A program made the position numbers and the translations under genes. Positions 1 to 6,123 of a stretch of DNA of 7,757 nt are shown here, in pieces. The notes under the pieces are model-generated. The model saw nothing but the letters and a program-made list of their open reading frames with translations, had not been told where the DNA came from and searched no databases. Within the stretch, counting starts at the first letter, position 1. The number at the start of each line of letters is the position of its first letter. This DNA comes from Eubacterium sp. (GTDB lineage Bacteria > Bacillota > Clostridia > Lachnospirales > CAG-274): contig JAJBVU010000246.1 of NCBI GenBank assembly GCA_020859645.1, forward strand, positions 1 to 7,757, read 5' to 3'.

Positions 1-832
1 GGTTATAGGAAAAACCCTTCTTGCAGGCTGCGGATCGGCTTCCACAGCAAACAGCGGCAGTGCCGACAGCACAGCAGAAAGCAGCGAACAGGAGCTTACA
101 GGCTCGGTAACAATGAACGGCTCAACATCAATGGAAAAGCTTGCAACATCACTTGCTGAAAGCTTTATGGAAAAATACCCCGGAGTAACAGCTACAGCAG
201 AGTTCACAGGCTCATCATCTGGTATCGAAAGCGTTGCAGCAGGCTCGGTTGACATCGGCAACTCCTCAAGAAGCTTAAAGGACGAAGAGCTTGAAAAGGG
301 TCTTGTTGAAAACATCGTAGCTATCGACGGTATCGCTATCGTAACAGACGTAAACAACACAGCCGAGGACTTAACAACAGACCAGCTTATTAAGATTTAC
401 ACAGGCGAAATCACAGACTGGAGCGAGGTCGGCGGCGAAGCAGGCAGCATCGTTGTTATCGGACGTGAAGCAGGCTCGGGCACAAGAGGAGCATTTGAAG
501 AAATCTTAGGTATCGAAGATATGTGTGCATACGCACAGGAGCTTGACTCAACAGGCGCAATCATCGCTAAGGTTTCATCTATCTCAGGTGCAATCGGTTA
601 TGTTTCATTAGACGTTGTTGACGACACTGTAAAGGCTCTTAAGCTTGACGGCGTTGAAGCTACTGAAGAAAACATTAAGTCCGGCGACTATACACTTTCA
701 AGACCCTTCGTTATGGCTACAAGAGGAGAAATCTCAGAGCAGAGCGAAGCTGTTCAGGCATTCTTCGAATATATCGACAGCGATGAGGGACAGGAAATTG
801 TTAAGAATGTAGGTCTTATTTCAGCTAAATAA
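1..832 (+). CDS. pstS: Phosphate ABC transporter substrate-binding lipoprotein PstS (5' partial)
   Basis: PstS is the extracytoplasmic phosphate-binding lipoprotein that feeds PstCAB. The reading frame is open from base 2 and runs off the left edge; 276 residues are visible, so only the first part of the signal peptide is missing. An internal ATG at 113 is not the start, because the frame upstream encodes a lipobox (LLAGC, Cys codon at 29-31) and a Ser/Thr/Gly/Ala-rich linker. After the linker come the family's phosphate-contact loops: NGSTSM just after base 113, then GSSSGI, then GSVDIGNSSR, and GREAGSGTRGAFEE around 460-500. The mature length, about 267 residues, is normal for PstS. The visible signal-peptide remnant VIGKTLL carries a lysine close to the lipobox, which is somewhat unusual. 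Ile codons in the mature part are ATC or ATT only. It is the first of five phosphate genes in a row; any promoter or Pho-type operator lies outside the window. Confidence 0.96.
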   Translation, partial: VIGKTLLAGCGSASTANSGSADSTAESSEQELTGSVTMNGSTSMEKLATSLAESFMEKYPGVTATAEFTGSSSGIESVAAGSVDIGNSSRSLKDEELEKGLVENIVAIDGIAIVTDVNNTAEDLTTDQLIKIYTGEITDWSEVGGEAGSIVVIGREAGSGTRGAFEEILGIEDMCAYAQELDSTGAIIAKVSSISGAIGYVSLDVVDDTVKALKLDGVEATEENIKSGDYTLSRPFVMATRGEISEQSEAVQAFFEYIDSDEGQEIVKNVGLISAK

Positions 833-859
833 AAAAGCAGTTCAGACATAGTTTGTATA

Positions 860-904
860 AAAAAGCTTCTGCAGGTGCCTGCACACTTCAGAAGCTTTTT
901 GTTT
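860..904 (+). terminator. Intercistronic hairpin with T-run between pstS and pstC (attenuating terminator)
   Basis: A perfect 12-bp inverted repeat, AAAAAGCTTCTG at 860-871 and CAGAAGCTTTTT at 889-900, encloses a 17-nt loop and is followed by GTTT, giving a T-rich 3' side. The loop holds a second palindrome, TGCAGG-TG-CCTGCA at 870-883. The hairpin starts 27 nt after the pstS stop and ends 32 nt before the pstC start. It has the form of an intrinsic terminator. As pstC to phoU continue directly downstream with no obvious promoter of their own, partial read-through is inferred. It could instead be a hairpin that protects the 3' end of pstS mRNA after processing. Confidence 0.8.
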
Positions 905-932
905 AAGAGACAAAAAATGAGGTGATAATTTT

Positions 933-1940
933 ATGGCGGATTTCAGCGCAATTGCAGGAAGCCTTACAAAGGGCTTTCCCCTTGAAAAGCATAAAGCCAA
1001 GTCTGAAAACCGGGACTTCTCGATTTTCACAAAGGGCGGCGGAAGAAAAAGCTTTTCAGAGGTATTTATGAAATGGGTTTTTACGGTTTGCGGTCTTTCA
1101 GCCGTAGCGGCAGTTGGAGCAATCACACTTTATATGATTATTTCCGGTGCGCCTGCGGCATTTAAAATAGGTCTTAAGGATATGCTTTTTAATACTGTGT
1201 GGGCGCCCTCCGCAGCAGAGCCTTCATACGGTATCGCTTATATTATACTTACTTCGGTTTTGGGTACAGCCGCCGCAGTTATTTTGGGAGTTCCCATAGG
1301 GCTTTTAACAGCGGTTTTCCTCTCTGAAGTGGCAGGCAAGAAAACAGCCGCCGCAGTTAAGCCTGCGGTAGAGCTTTTAGCCGGTATTCCTTCAATCGTT
1401 TACGGTCTTTTGGGTTTGCTTATTATAAACCCCCTTATGTATAAGCTTGAGCTTTTAATTTTTGCAAACTCAACAACCCACCGTTTTACCGGCGGTGCAA
1501 ATATGCTTGCGGCAATTATAGTTCTTGCAATAATGATACTTCCAACGGTTATAAACGTTTCTGAAACATCCTTAAGGGCTGTTCCCAACGATTTAAGAGC
1601 CGCTTCACTGGCACTGGGAGCAACAAAGGTTCAGACAATATTTAAGGTAACAATTCCTGCGGCAAAAACAGGTATTATCACCGCTATCGTTTTGGGCGTA
1701 GGCAGAGCGGTCGGCGAGGCTATGGCTATTATACTTGTTTCGGGCAACTCCGTAAACGCTCCCTTACCCTTTAACTCAGTCAGATTTTTGACAACGGGTA
1801 TCGTTTCGGAAATGTCTTATTCAAGCGGTCTCCACAGACAGGCGCTTTTCACAATCGGCTTGGTTCTGTTTGCTTTTATTATGATTATAAATATTGTTAT
1901 TAACAAGATAATAAAAGGAGGCGGCGAAGGTGGAAAATAA
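933..1940 (+). CDS. pstC: Phosphate ABC transporter permease PstC
   Basis: PstC is one of the two integral-membrane subunits forming the phosphate channel in the cytoplasmic membrane. The 335-residue product has six predicted membrane segments, at about residues 47-70, 100-128, 147-167, 190-209, 247-268 and 305-325. It shows the permease coupling loop: LLAGIPSIVYGLLG near 148-161, and the EAA-like region LRAASLALGATKVQTIFKV from 221, followed by GRAVGEAMAI. The chosen ATG has a good ribosome binding site, GAGGTGAT at 919-926. This start gives a basic, polar extension of about 45 residues before the first membrane segment. A second in-frame ATG at 1068 (residue 46, product 290 aa) has its own AGAGG at 1058-1062 and would give a protein beginning directly at TM1, so the start is not certain. 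The 3' end overlaps pstA by 11 nt. Confidence 0.95.
   Translation: MADFSAIAGSLTKGFPLEKHKAKSENRDFSIFTKGGGRKSFSEVFMKWVFTVCGLSAVAAVGAITLYMIISGAPAAFKIGLKDMLFNTVWAPSAAEPSYGIAYIILTSVLGTAAAVILGVPIGLLTAVFLSEVAGKKTAAAVKPAVELLAGIPSIVYGLLGLLIINPLMYKLELLIFANSTTHRFTGGANMLAAIIVLAIMILPTVINVSETSLRAVPNDLRAASLALGATKVQTIFKVTIPAAKTGIITAIVLGVGRAVGEAMAIILVSGNSVNAPLPFNSVRFLTTGIVSEMSYSSGLHRQALFTIGLVLFAFIMIINIVINKIIKGGGEGGK
1914..1921 (+). promoter_or_regulatory. Strong Shine-Dalgarno inside pstC that fixes the pstA GTG start
   Basis: AAAGGAGG lies inside the last codons of pstC, 8 nt upstream of a GTG at 1930. It is the best ribosome binding site match in this operon and argues for the GTG start rather than the later in-frame ATG at 1948, which has no comparable site. 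The placement means pstC and pstA translation are probably coupled. Confidence 0.8.
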
Positions 1941-2790
1941 CAGTATTATGAACGGCAAAAAGAGAATTAAAGACACAATTCTCTTATGCTTAATCTATAT
2001 TTCAGCCCTTTTTGCAGTAGGTCTTTTGGCGGGAATAGTTATATACGTTTTTATAAGAGGCATAGGCGCAATAACCCCCTCATTTATAACAACGGTTCAA
2101 AGCCCCTCAAGAGGAACCTTCGGTATTTTGGGCAACATAGTAAACACACTTTACATCATTGTGGTAACTCTTATTATAGCAACCCCCATCGGAATAGGTG
2201 CTGCGGTTTATTTAACGGAATACGCTAAGCCCGGCAAAATCGTCAGCCTTATAGAATTTACAACCCAAACTCTGTCGGGCATACCCTCTATAATATACGG
2301 TCTTTTCGGAATGGTATTCTTCGGAACGGTTATACATTTGGGCTTCTCGATACTCTGCGGCTGTCTTACCCTTGCGGTAATGGTTCTGCCTATAATAATA
2401 AGCACAACCCAGTCGGCTCTTAAAACAGTTCCCTTAAGCTACAGAACAGGCGCTTTGGGTATAGGAGCTACAAAATGGTATATGATAAGAACAGTCATTC
2501 TGCCCAGTGCAATGCCCGGAATTGTAACCTCAGTTATTTTGAGCATAGGCAGAATCGTAGGTGAATCAGCCGCCCTTCTCTTTACGGCAGGCAGTGCCTA
2601 CATTCTTCCCAAAAGCCTTTTCGGTCATATTTTCAACGCCGGCGGCAGTCTCACAATTCAAATGTATCTTTCAATGTCAAAGGCTGACTATACAAACGCC
2701 TTCGGCATAGCCCTTGTTCTTATATGCATAGTTTTGTTAATAAATTTCCTGACTAAGGTTATTACCCAAAAGGGTACCCAGAAGAGGTGA
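1930..2790 (+). CDS. pstA: Phosphate ABC transporter permease PstA
   Basis: PstA is the second membrane subunit of the phosphate importer and pairs with PstC. The product has 286 residues, typical for the family, with six predicted membrane segments at about 16-42, 69-97, 115-135, 138-158, 196-216 and 256-275. Matching pieces of the family fold are TLSGIPSIIYGLFGMVFFG near 114-132, the EAA-like ATP-binding-subunit contact GALGIGATKWYMIRTVILP near 174-192, and GRIVGESAALLFTAG near 207-221. The start is GTG and overlaps the pstC stop by 11 nt. The next gene, pstB, starts 9 nt after this stop, with its ribosome binding site overlapping the pstA stop codon. ATA isoleucine codons are frequent (nine in roughly the first 90 codons), unlike pstS. 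Paralogy with PstC makes the C/A split the only naming question; gene order and sequence both favour PstA. Confidence 0.95.
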   Translation: MENNSIMNGKKRIKDTILLCLIYISALFAVGLLAGIVIYVFIRGIGAITPSFITTVQSPSRGTFGILGNIVNTLYIIVVTLIIATPIGIGAAVYLTEYAKPGKIVSLIEFTTQTLSGIPSIIYGLFGMVFFGTVIHLGFSILCGCLTLAVMVLPIIISTTQSALKTVPLSYRTGALGIGATKWYMIRTVILPSAMPGIVTSVILSIGRIVGESAALLFTAGSAYILPKSLFGHIFNAGGSLTIQMYLSMSKADYTNAFGIALVLICIVLLINFLTKVITQKGTQKR

Positions 2791-2799
2791 AAATAAAAA

Positions 2800-3555
2800 A
2801 TGGAAAATAAAATTGAAGTAAACAAGCTTAATTTATATTACGGCGAAAATCACGCCTTAAAGGATGTGGATATGGTTATTCCCGAAGGCAAAATAACCGC
2901 TTTCATAGGTCCCTCGGGCTGCGGAAAGTCAACATTTTTGAAAACTCTTAACAGAATGAACGATTTGGTTGAGGGCTGCCGCATAGAGGGAGAAATTCTA
3001 CTTGACGGAGAGGACGTTTACTCCCCTAAGGTAGACACAACCCTTTTGAGAAAAAAGGTGGGTATGGTTTTTCAGCAGCCAAACCCCTTCCCTATGAGCA
3101 TTTATGACAACATTGCCTACGGTCCCCGTATTCACGGCATCAAAAATAAGAGACAGCTTGACGAAATCGTCGAAACATCTCTTAAGGGTGCGGCAATATT
3201 CGACGAGGTAAAGGACAGACTTAAAAAATCTGCCTTAGGTCTTTCAGGCGGTCAGCAGCAGAGACTTTGTATCGCCAGAGCCTTGGCGGTTAAGCCCGAG
3301 GTACTCTTAATGGACGAACCCACCTCAGCCCTTGACCCTATTTCCACACTGAAAATAGAAGAGCTTATGGAAGAGCTTAAAAAGAATTATACCGTAGCTA
3401 TTGTTACCCACAATATGCAGCAGGCAGCCAGAATTGCGGACTATACGGCGTTCTTCCTTGTAGGCGAAATGGTTGAATTCGGAACAAGCTCCGATATTTT
3501 CTCAAGACCCGTTGACAAACGTACCGAGGATTATATCACCGGCAGATTCGGATAA
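2800..3555 (+). CDS. pstB: Phosphate ABC transporter ATP-binding protein PstB
   Basis: PstB is the cytoplasmic ATPase that powers phosphate import (EC 7.3.2.1). The 251-residue protein is full length for the family and all ABC motifs are intact: Walker A GPSGCGKST at 37-45, Q-loop in FQQPNPFPMS at 91-100, signature LSGGQQQR at 148-155, Walker B VLLMDEPTSALD at 168-179, and the switch histidine H204 in VTHNMQQ. The segment between Walker A and the Q-loop includes LNRMNDL, and the Q-loop continues into PNPFPMSIYDN; both are characteristic of PstB rather than other ABC ATPases. The start is supported by AGAGGTGA at 2783-2790, which contains the pstA stop codon, so translation is probably coupled to pstA. 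Confidence 0.98.
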   Translation: MENKIEVNKLNLYYGENHALKDVDMVIPEGKITAFIGPSGCGKSTFLKTLNRMNDLVEGCRIEGEILLDGEDVYSPKVDTTLLRKKVGMVFQQPNPFPMSIYDNIAYGPRIHGIKNKRQLDEIVETSLKGAAIFDEVKDRLKKSALGLSGGQQQRLCIARALAVKPEVLLMDEPTSALDPISTLKIEELMEELKKNYTVAIVTHNMQQAARIADYTAFFLVGEMVEFGTSSDIFSRPVDKRTEDYITGRFG

Positions 3556-3578
3556 TAAACAGTGAAGGAGGGTTTTCA

Positions 3579-4211
3579 ATGGCAAGACATACTTTTGACA
3601 ATGAGCTTCAGGAGCTTAAGGTTGAGCTTGTAAAAATGGCAGGCATGGTTGAAGGTCAAATCGGCGAGTCTATGACCGCTTTTAAAACAAAAAACGATAA
3701 CCTTGCAAAAGAGGTTATCGACAAAGACAGAATGATAGACGATATGGAAAAGTCTATAGAAAGACGGTGCTTGTCACTTATTTTAAAGCAGCAGCCCGTA
3801 GCAAAGGACTTAAGAATTGTTTCCACCGCTTTGAAAATGGTTACCGACTTAGAGAGAATAGGCGACCACGCAGCGGATATTGCAGACGTGGTTTTATCTA
3901 TGCAGGGCGAGCATATTTATGAAATAGTTCAGCATATTCCCGCTATGGCTGAGGTTTCCGCAGATATGGTTCATAATTCAATCGTAGCCTTTGTAACGGA
4001 GGATATAACCCTTGCAAAAGCCACAATCGCAGCAGACGACAAGCTTGACGATTTATACTGCAGGGTTAAAGACGAGGTTGTTGACATATTAAAGTCAGAC
4101 CCCGAAAAGTCAGACGTAAGCGTAAACTTTTTGGTAATCGCCAAATATTTCGAAAGAATTGGCGACCACGCCGAAAACATATGCGACTGGATAGAGTTTT
4201 CGGAAACATGA
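3579..4211 (+). CDS. phoU: Phosphate transport system regulator PhoU
   Basis: PhoU is a cytoplasmic, membrane-associated all-helical protein. In other bacteria it restrains PstSCAB activity and connects the transporter to the PhoR-type sensor kinase. The 210-residue product has the expected two tandem three-helix PhoU repeats, each with the metal-binding core: DLERIGDHAAD at 90-100 and YFERIGDHAEN at 190-200, with E92/D96/D100 and E192/D196 as likely ligands. The start has a strong ribosome binding site, AAGGAGGG at 3565-3572, 6 nt ahead of the ATG, and lies 23 nt after the pstB stop. It is the last gene of the phosphate operon. No phoB/phoR-like gene follows; the next genes run on the opposite strand. 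Confidence 0.97.
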   Translation: MARHTFDNELQELKVELVKMAGMVEGQIGESMTAFKTKNDNLAKEVIDKDRMIDDMEKSIERRCLSLILKQQPVAKDLRIVSTALKMVTDLERIGDHAADIADVVLSMQGEHIYEIVQHIPAMAEVSADMVHNSIVAFVTEDITLAKATIAADDKLDDLYCRVKDEVVDILKSDPEKSDVSVNFLVIAKYFERIGDHAENICDWIEFSET

Positions 4212-4258
4212 GAATATAAACACCAGCGTATTCTTTGAGAAATTAAAAATAATCCCTT

Positions 4259-4434
4259 GGGAATTGATGATTTAATGTAATAAAAAATAATTTTGCGGGA
4301 AAATACTGCGCTCCACGCATAAATAAAACCTTGGAATTTATGATAAATGTCGGTTTTATTTATTGCTCTTCCGCTTGATTTTCCCTACGCTCACGCTAAA
4401 ATTATTTTTTTATTGGAATTTTTCATCAATTCCC
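4259..4434. repeat. MITE-like long imperfect inverted repeat with nested central hairpin
   Basis: The ends are perfect 12-bp inverted repeats: GGGAATTGATGA at 4259-4270 and TCATCAATTCCC at 4423-4434. Inside them the arms continue to match after an 8-nt symmetric mismatch: AATAAAAAATAATTTT at 4279-4294 pairs with 4398-4414 (one extra T), and GGGAAAAT at 4297-4304 pairs with ATTTTCCC at 4378-4385. At the centre, ATAAATAAAACC at 4319-4330 pairs perfectly with GGTTTTATTTAT at 4352-4363 around a 21-nt loop. No coding frame of note is present and no clear target-site duplication flanks it. The shape fits a miniature non-autonomous transposable element or a long intergenic palindrome; a folded RNA at the end of the phoU transcript is an alternative. 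Confidence 0.65.
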
Positions 4435-4445
4435 TCATGCGTATA

Positions 4446-4481
4446 AAAAGCCGTTCCATTTAATGTAATGGGGCGGCTTTT
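4446..4481. terminator. Bidirectional intrinsic terminator between the convergent operons
   Basis: AAAAGCCG at 4446-4453 pairs with CGGCTTTT at 4474-4481. The stem extends through UUCCAUU against AAUGGGG (two G-U pairs on the + strand RNA) to a 6-nt loop at 4461-4466, about 15 bp in all. A T-run follows on both strands, TTTT for + and TTTTT for -. It ends 14 nt past the stop of the leftward amidohydrolase gene and is the only clear terminator downstream of phoU, so it probably ends both transcripts. Confidence 0.85.
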
Positions 4482-4495
4482 GTAATGCTTAATAT

Positions 4496-5281
4496 TCAAT
4501 TTAACAGCTTCTTATATAACTCCGGTTTTCTGTCACATAGCATTTTAAACTTATTTCTGAAATGAGCCACATTTTCGGGGAGGATTTCGCAGTAGGTTAA
4601 GCCCGACTGTGAGCCTGCTTCAGCCATTAATGCCCCGGAATAGTCAAAGGCTGCGGAGCTGCCGTTATATTCTATGCCGTCACCTGTTCCCGTTCTGTTT
4701 ACTCCCACAACATAATACTGGTTTTCGATTGCCCTTGCCCTGAGCAAGGCACTCCACTGTGAAATTCGGCTTGAGGGCCAGTTTGCAATAACTACAGCCA
4801 TATCCGCCCTGTTCGATACAGCGGAAAAAACCTCAGGAAAACGCAGGTCATAACACACATAAAGGGCAATTTTGACACCCTCTACAGTTACAACGGCGGT
4901 TTTCTCGCCGCCTGTAAAGAGTCTGCCCTCGTCTCCATATGAAAAGGGGTGGATTTTATCATAATATCCAACCTCTTCCCCTTCTTTATCTGCCATAACA
5001 AAGCGGTTAAGGTTTTTGCCTTTTTCAGAAACTGTCAGACCGAAGCCGACGGCAATTTCATTTTCAGCCGCAAGGAGCTTTATTTTTTCAACTGTTTTTG
5101 AAGTGTTGTATTCCTCTCCCATTTCAGCTGTCTTTACGCTGAAGCCTGTAAAGCTCATTTCGGGAAAGATTATAAGGTCTGCAGAATTATCAGCTGCTTC
5201 TTTTATATATTCTTCTGCGGCTTCAAGATTTTTCTTTTTATCTTCCCAAAGCATATCTGTTTGACACATTGCCAGCGACAT
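4496..5281 (-). CDS. Carbon-nitrogen hydrolase, omega-amidase (YafV/Nit2) type
   Basis: This is a nitrilase-superfamily cytoplasmic amidohydrolase of 261 residues, close to the usual length for YafV/Nit2 proteins. The Glu-Lys-Cys catalytic triad is intact: E41 in FPEMSFTGF, K109 in YYDKIHPF, and C143 in YVCYDLRFPE. Further family features are NWPSSR at 167-172, the ARAIENQYYVVGVNR stretch at 182-196, and the DGIEYNGSSAAFDYSG region at 201-216. These resemble omega-amidases, which hydrolyse 2-oxoglutaramate or 2-oxosuccinamate to the keto acid and ammonia; that substrate is inferred from resemblance, not visible in the sequence. The gene begins 15 nt after the HAD gene stop, with an AGGA-type site in the gap, and is last in the leftward operon. 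The in-frame ATG at residue 5 is a weaker alternative start. Confidence 0.9.
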   Translation of the reverse strand: MSLAMCQTDMLWEDKKKNLEAAEEYIKEAADNSADLIIFPEMSFTGFSVKTAEMGEEYNTSKTVEKIKLLAAENEIAVGFGLTVSEKGKNLNRFVMADKEGEEVGYYDKIHPFSYGDEGRLFTGGEKTAVVTVEGVKIALYVCYDLRFPEVFSAVSNRADMAVVIANWPSSRISQWSALLRARAIENQYYVVGVNRTGTGDGIEYNGSSAAFDYSGALMAEAGSQSGLTYCEILPENVAHFRNKFKMLCDRKPELYKKLLN

Positions 5282-5296
5282 ATTACCACTTCCTGT

Positions 5297-6121
5297 TTAA
5301 TACAGACCCAAATCAAATCTTTTATTTAAGGTATAAGCTACCCCGGCTTCGCAGTTGTCTCTTTCCGTAGTCATATGACACAACTTTTTAAGTGATTCTT
5401 CGCCGTTTTTCATACACACCGAAAGCCCTGCAGCCGTAAGCATTGACAAATCGTTTTCGGTGTCTCCGAAGGCAACTATCTCTTCGGGCTTAATGCCCTT
5501 CTTTTCAGCCAAATATATAAGAGCCTTTCCCTTCGAAGCCTTTTCCGAAACAATATCAAGACAGATTTTAGATGAAAAAACAACGTTTACCCCCTTAACC
5601 GACTTCAAACTGTTTTGAATATCCGCAAGTGTCTTTGTGTCATAAACAGCCACGATTTTTAAAACATCAAGGTCTTTAAGGTCGCTGCCCCCTTCTATCT
5701 TTTCATAGGGAAAGTCCTTTTTGTTTTTATAATAAGAGCCTGTCAGCGATCTTATTTTGTCACCCAAATCAATTCCTTTTGTAAATGCCCTGTCTATTGT
5801 ATAGGCTTTATAGTCAAAGCCGTTTTTGTCCATAAAATCCACTATTTCGCAAAGAGACTCTTTGGGTATGGGCTCAATTCTCAGGGTTTCGTTTTTATTG
5901 AGATTTCTGATTGTTGCGCCGTTGCAGCCTATAAGGCTTATGTCTCCGCCGATTTCCTTAGCGAAATCCGCAAAAAGAAGGTCGTTTCTTCCGCTGGCTA
6001 TAACAAATTCAATACCCTTTTCCATAATTTTTCTTACGGCGGTTATGTTGTCCTGGGGCAAATAGCCGTTTCTGTCTATAAGAGTGTTGTCGCAGTCGCT
6101 GACTGCCATTTTATATTTCAT
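5297..6121 (-). CDS. Cof-type HAD-IIB family hydrolase (phosphatase)
   Basis: A haloacid dehalogenase superfamily phosphatase with a type IIB cap, probably acting on small phosphorylated metabolites. With the start chosen here it has 274 residues, usual for the Cof/YidA group. Motifs, numbered from this start: motif I SDCDNTLID with nucleophile D9 and acid D11; motif II IASGR with S43; motif III SKGKAL with K197; motif IV GDTENDLSML with D220 and D224. The IIB cap lies between motifs II and III. Motif I has Asn where Gly is most common (DxDNT instead of DxDGT), but the catalytic aspartates are kept. The frame stays open upstream to a GTG at 6127 that overlaps the preceding stop codon, but that GTG is part of the Shine-Dalgarno sequence, so the ATG at 6121 is preferred. 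The substrate cannot be told from sequence. Confidence 0.92.
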   Translation of the reverse strand: MKYKMAVSDCDNTLIDRNGYLPQDNITAVRKIMEKGIEFVIASGRNDLLFADFAKEIGGDISLIGCNGATIRNLNKNETLRIEPIPKESLCEIVDFMDKNGFDYKAYTIDRAFTKGIDLGDKIRSLTGSYYKNKKDFPYEKIEGGSDLKDLDVLKIVAVYDTKTLADIQNSLKSVKGVNVVFSSKICLDIVSEKASKGKALIYLAEKKGIKPEEIVAFGDTENDLSMLTAAGLSVCMKNGEESLKKLCHMTTERDNCEAGVAYTLNKRFDLGLY

Positions 6122-6123
6122 AG

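Noticed and set aside
113..832. ATG at 113 as the start of pstS
   Set aside because: The same frame is open to the window's left edge and encodes a lipobox with Cys at 29-31 plus a linker, so the ATG is internal (residue 38 of the visible product).
833..932. A separate promoter for pstC in the intercistronic gap
   Set aside because: TATAA-like bases occur near 856 but no credible -35 element with proper spacing is visible.
842..1126. 94-codon open frame on the - strand opposite the pstS-pstC gap and pstC start
   Set aside because: It lies antisense to the terminator hairpin and pstC, shows no recognisable domain, and its codons mirror the pstC sequence.
1986..2228. 80-codon + strand frame inside pstA
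   Set aside because: It is an out-of-frame reading of a well-supported permease gene, with no plausible protein features.
4245..4445. Target-site duplication flanking the palindrome
   Set aside because: Bases outside 4259 and 4434 (AATCCCTT versus TCATGCGT) do not form a direct repeat, so no insertion scar can be claimed.
4212..4495. CRISPR array or tRNA in the convergent gap
   Set aside because: The repeats are inverted, not regularly spaced direct repeats, and no cloverleaf or T-loop consensus is present.
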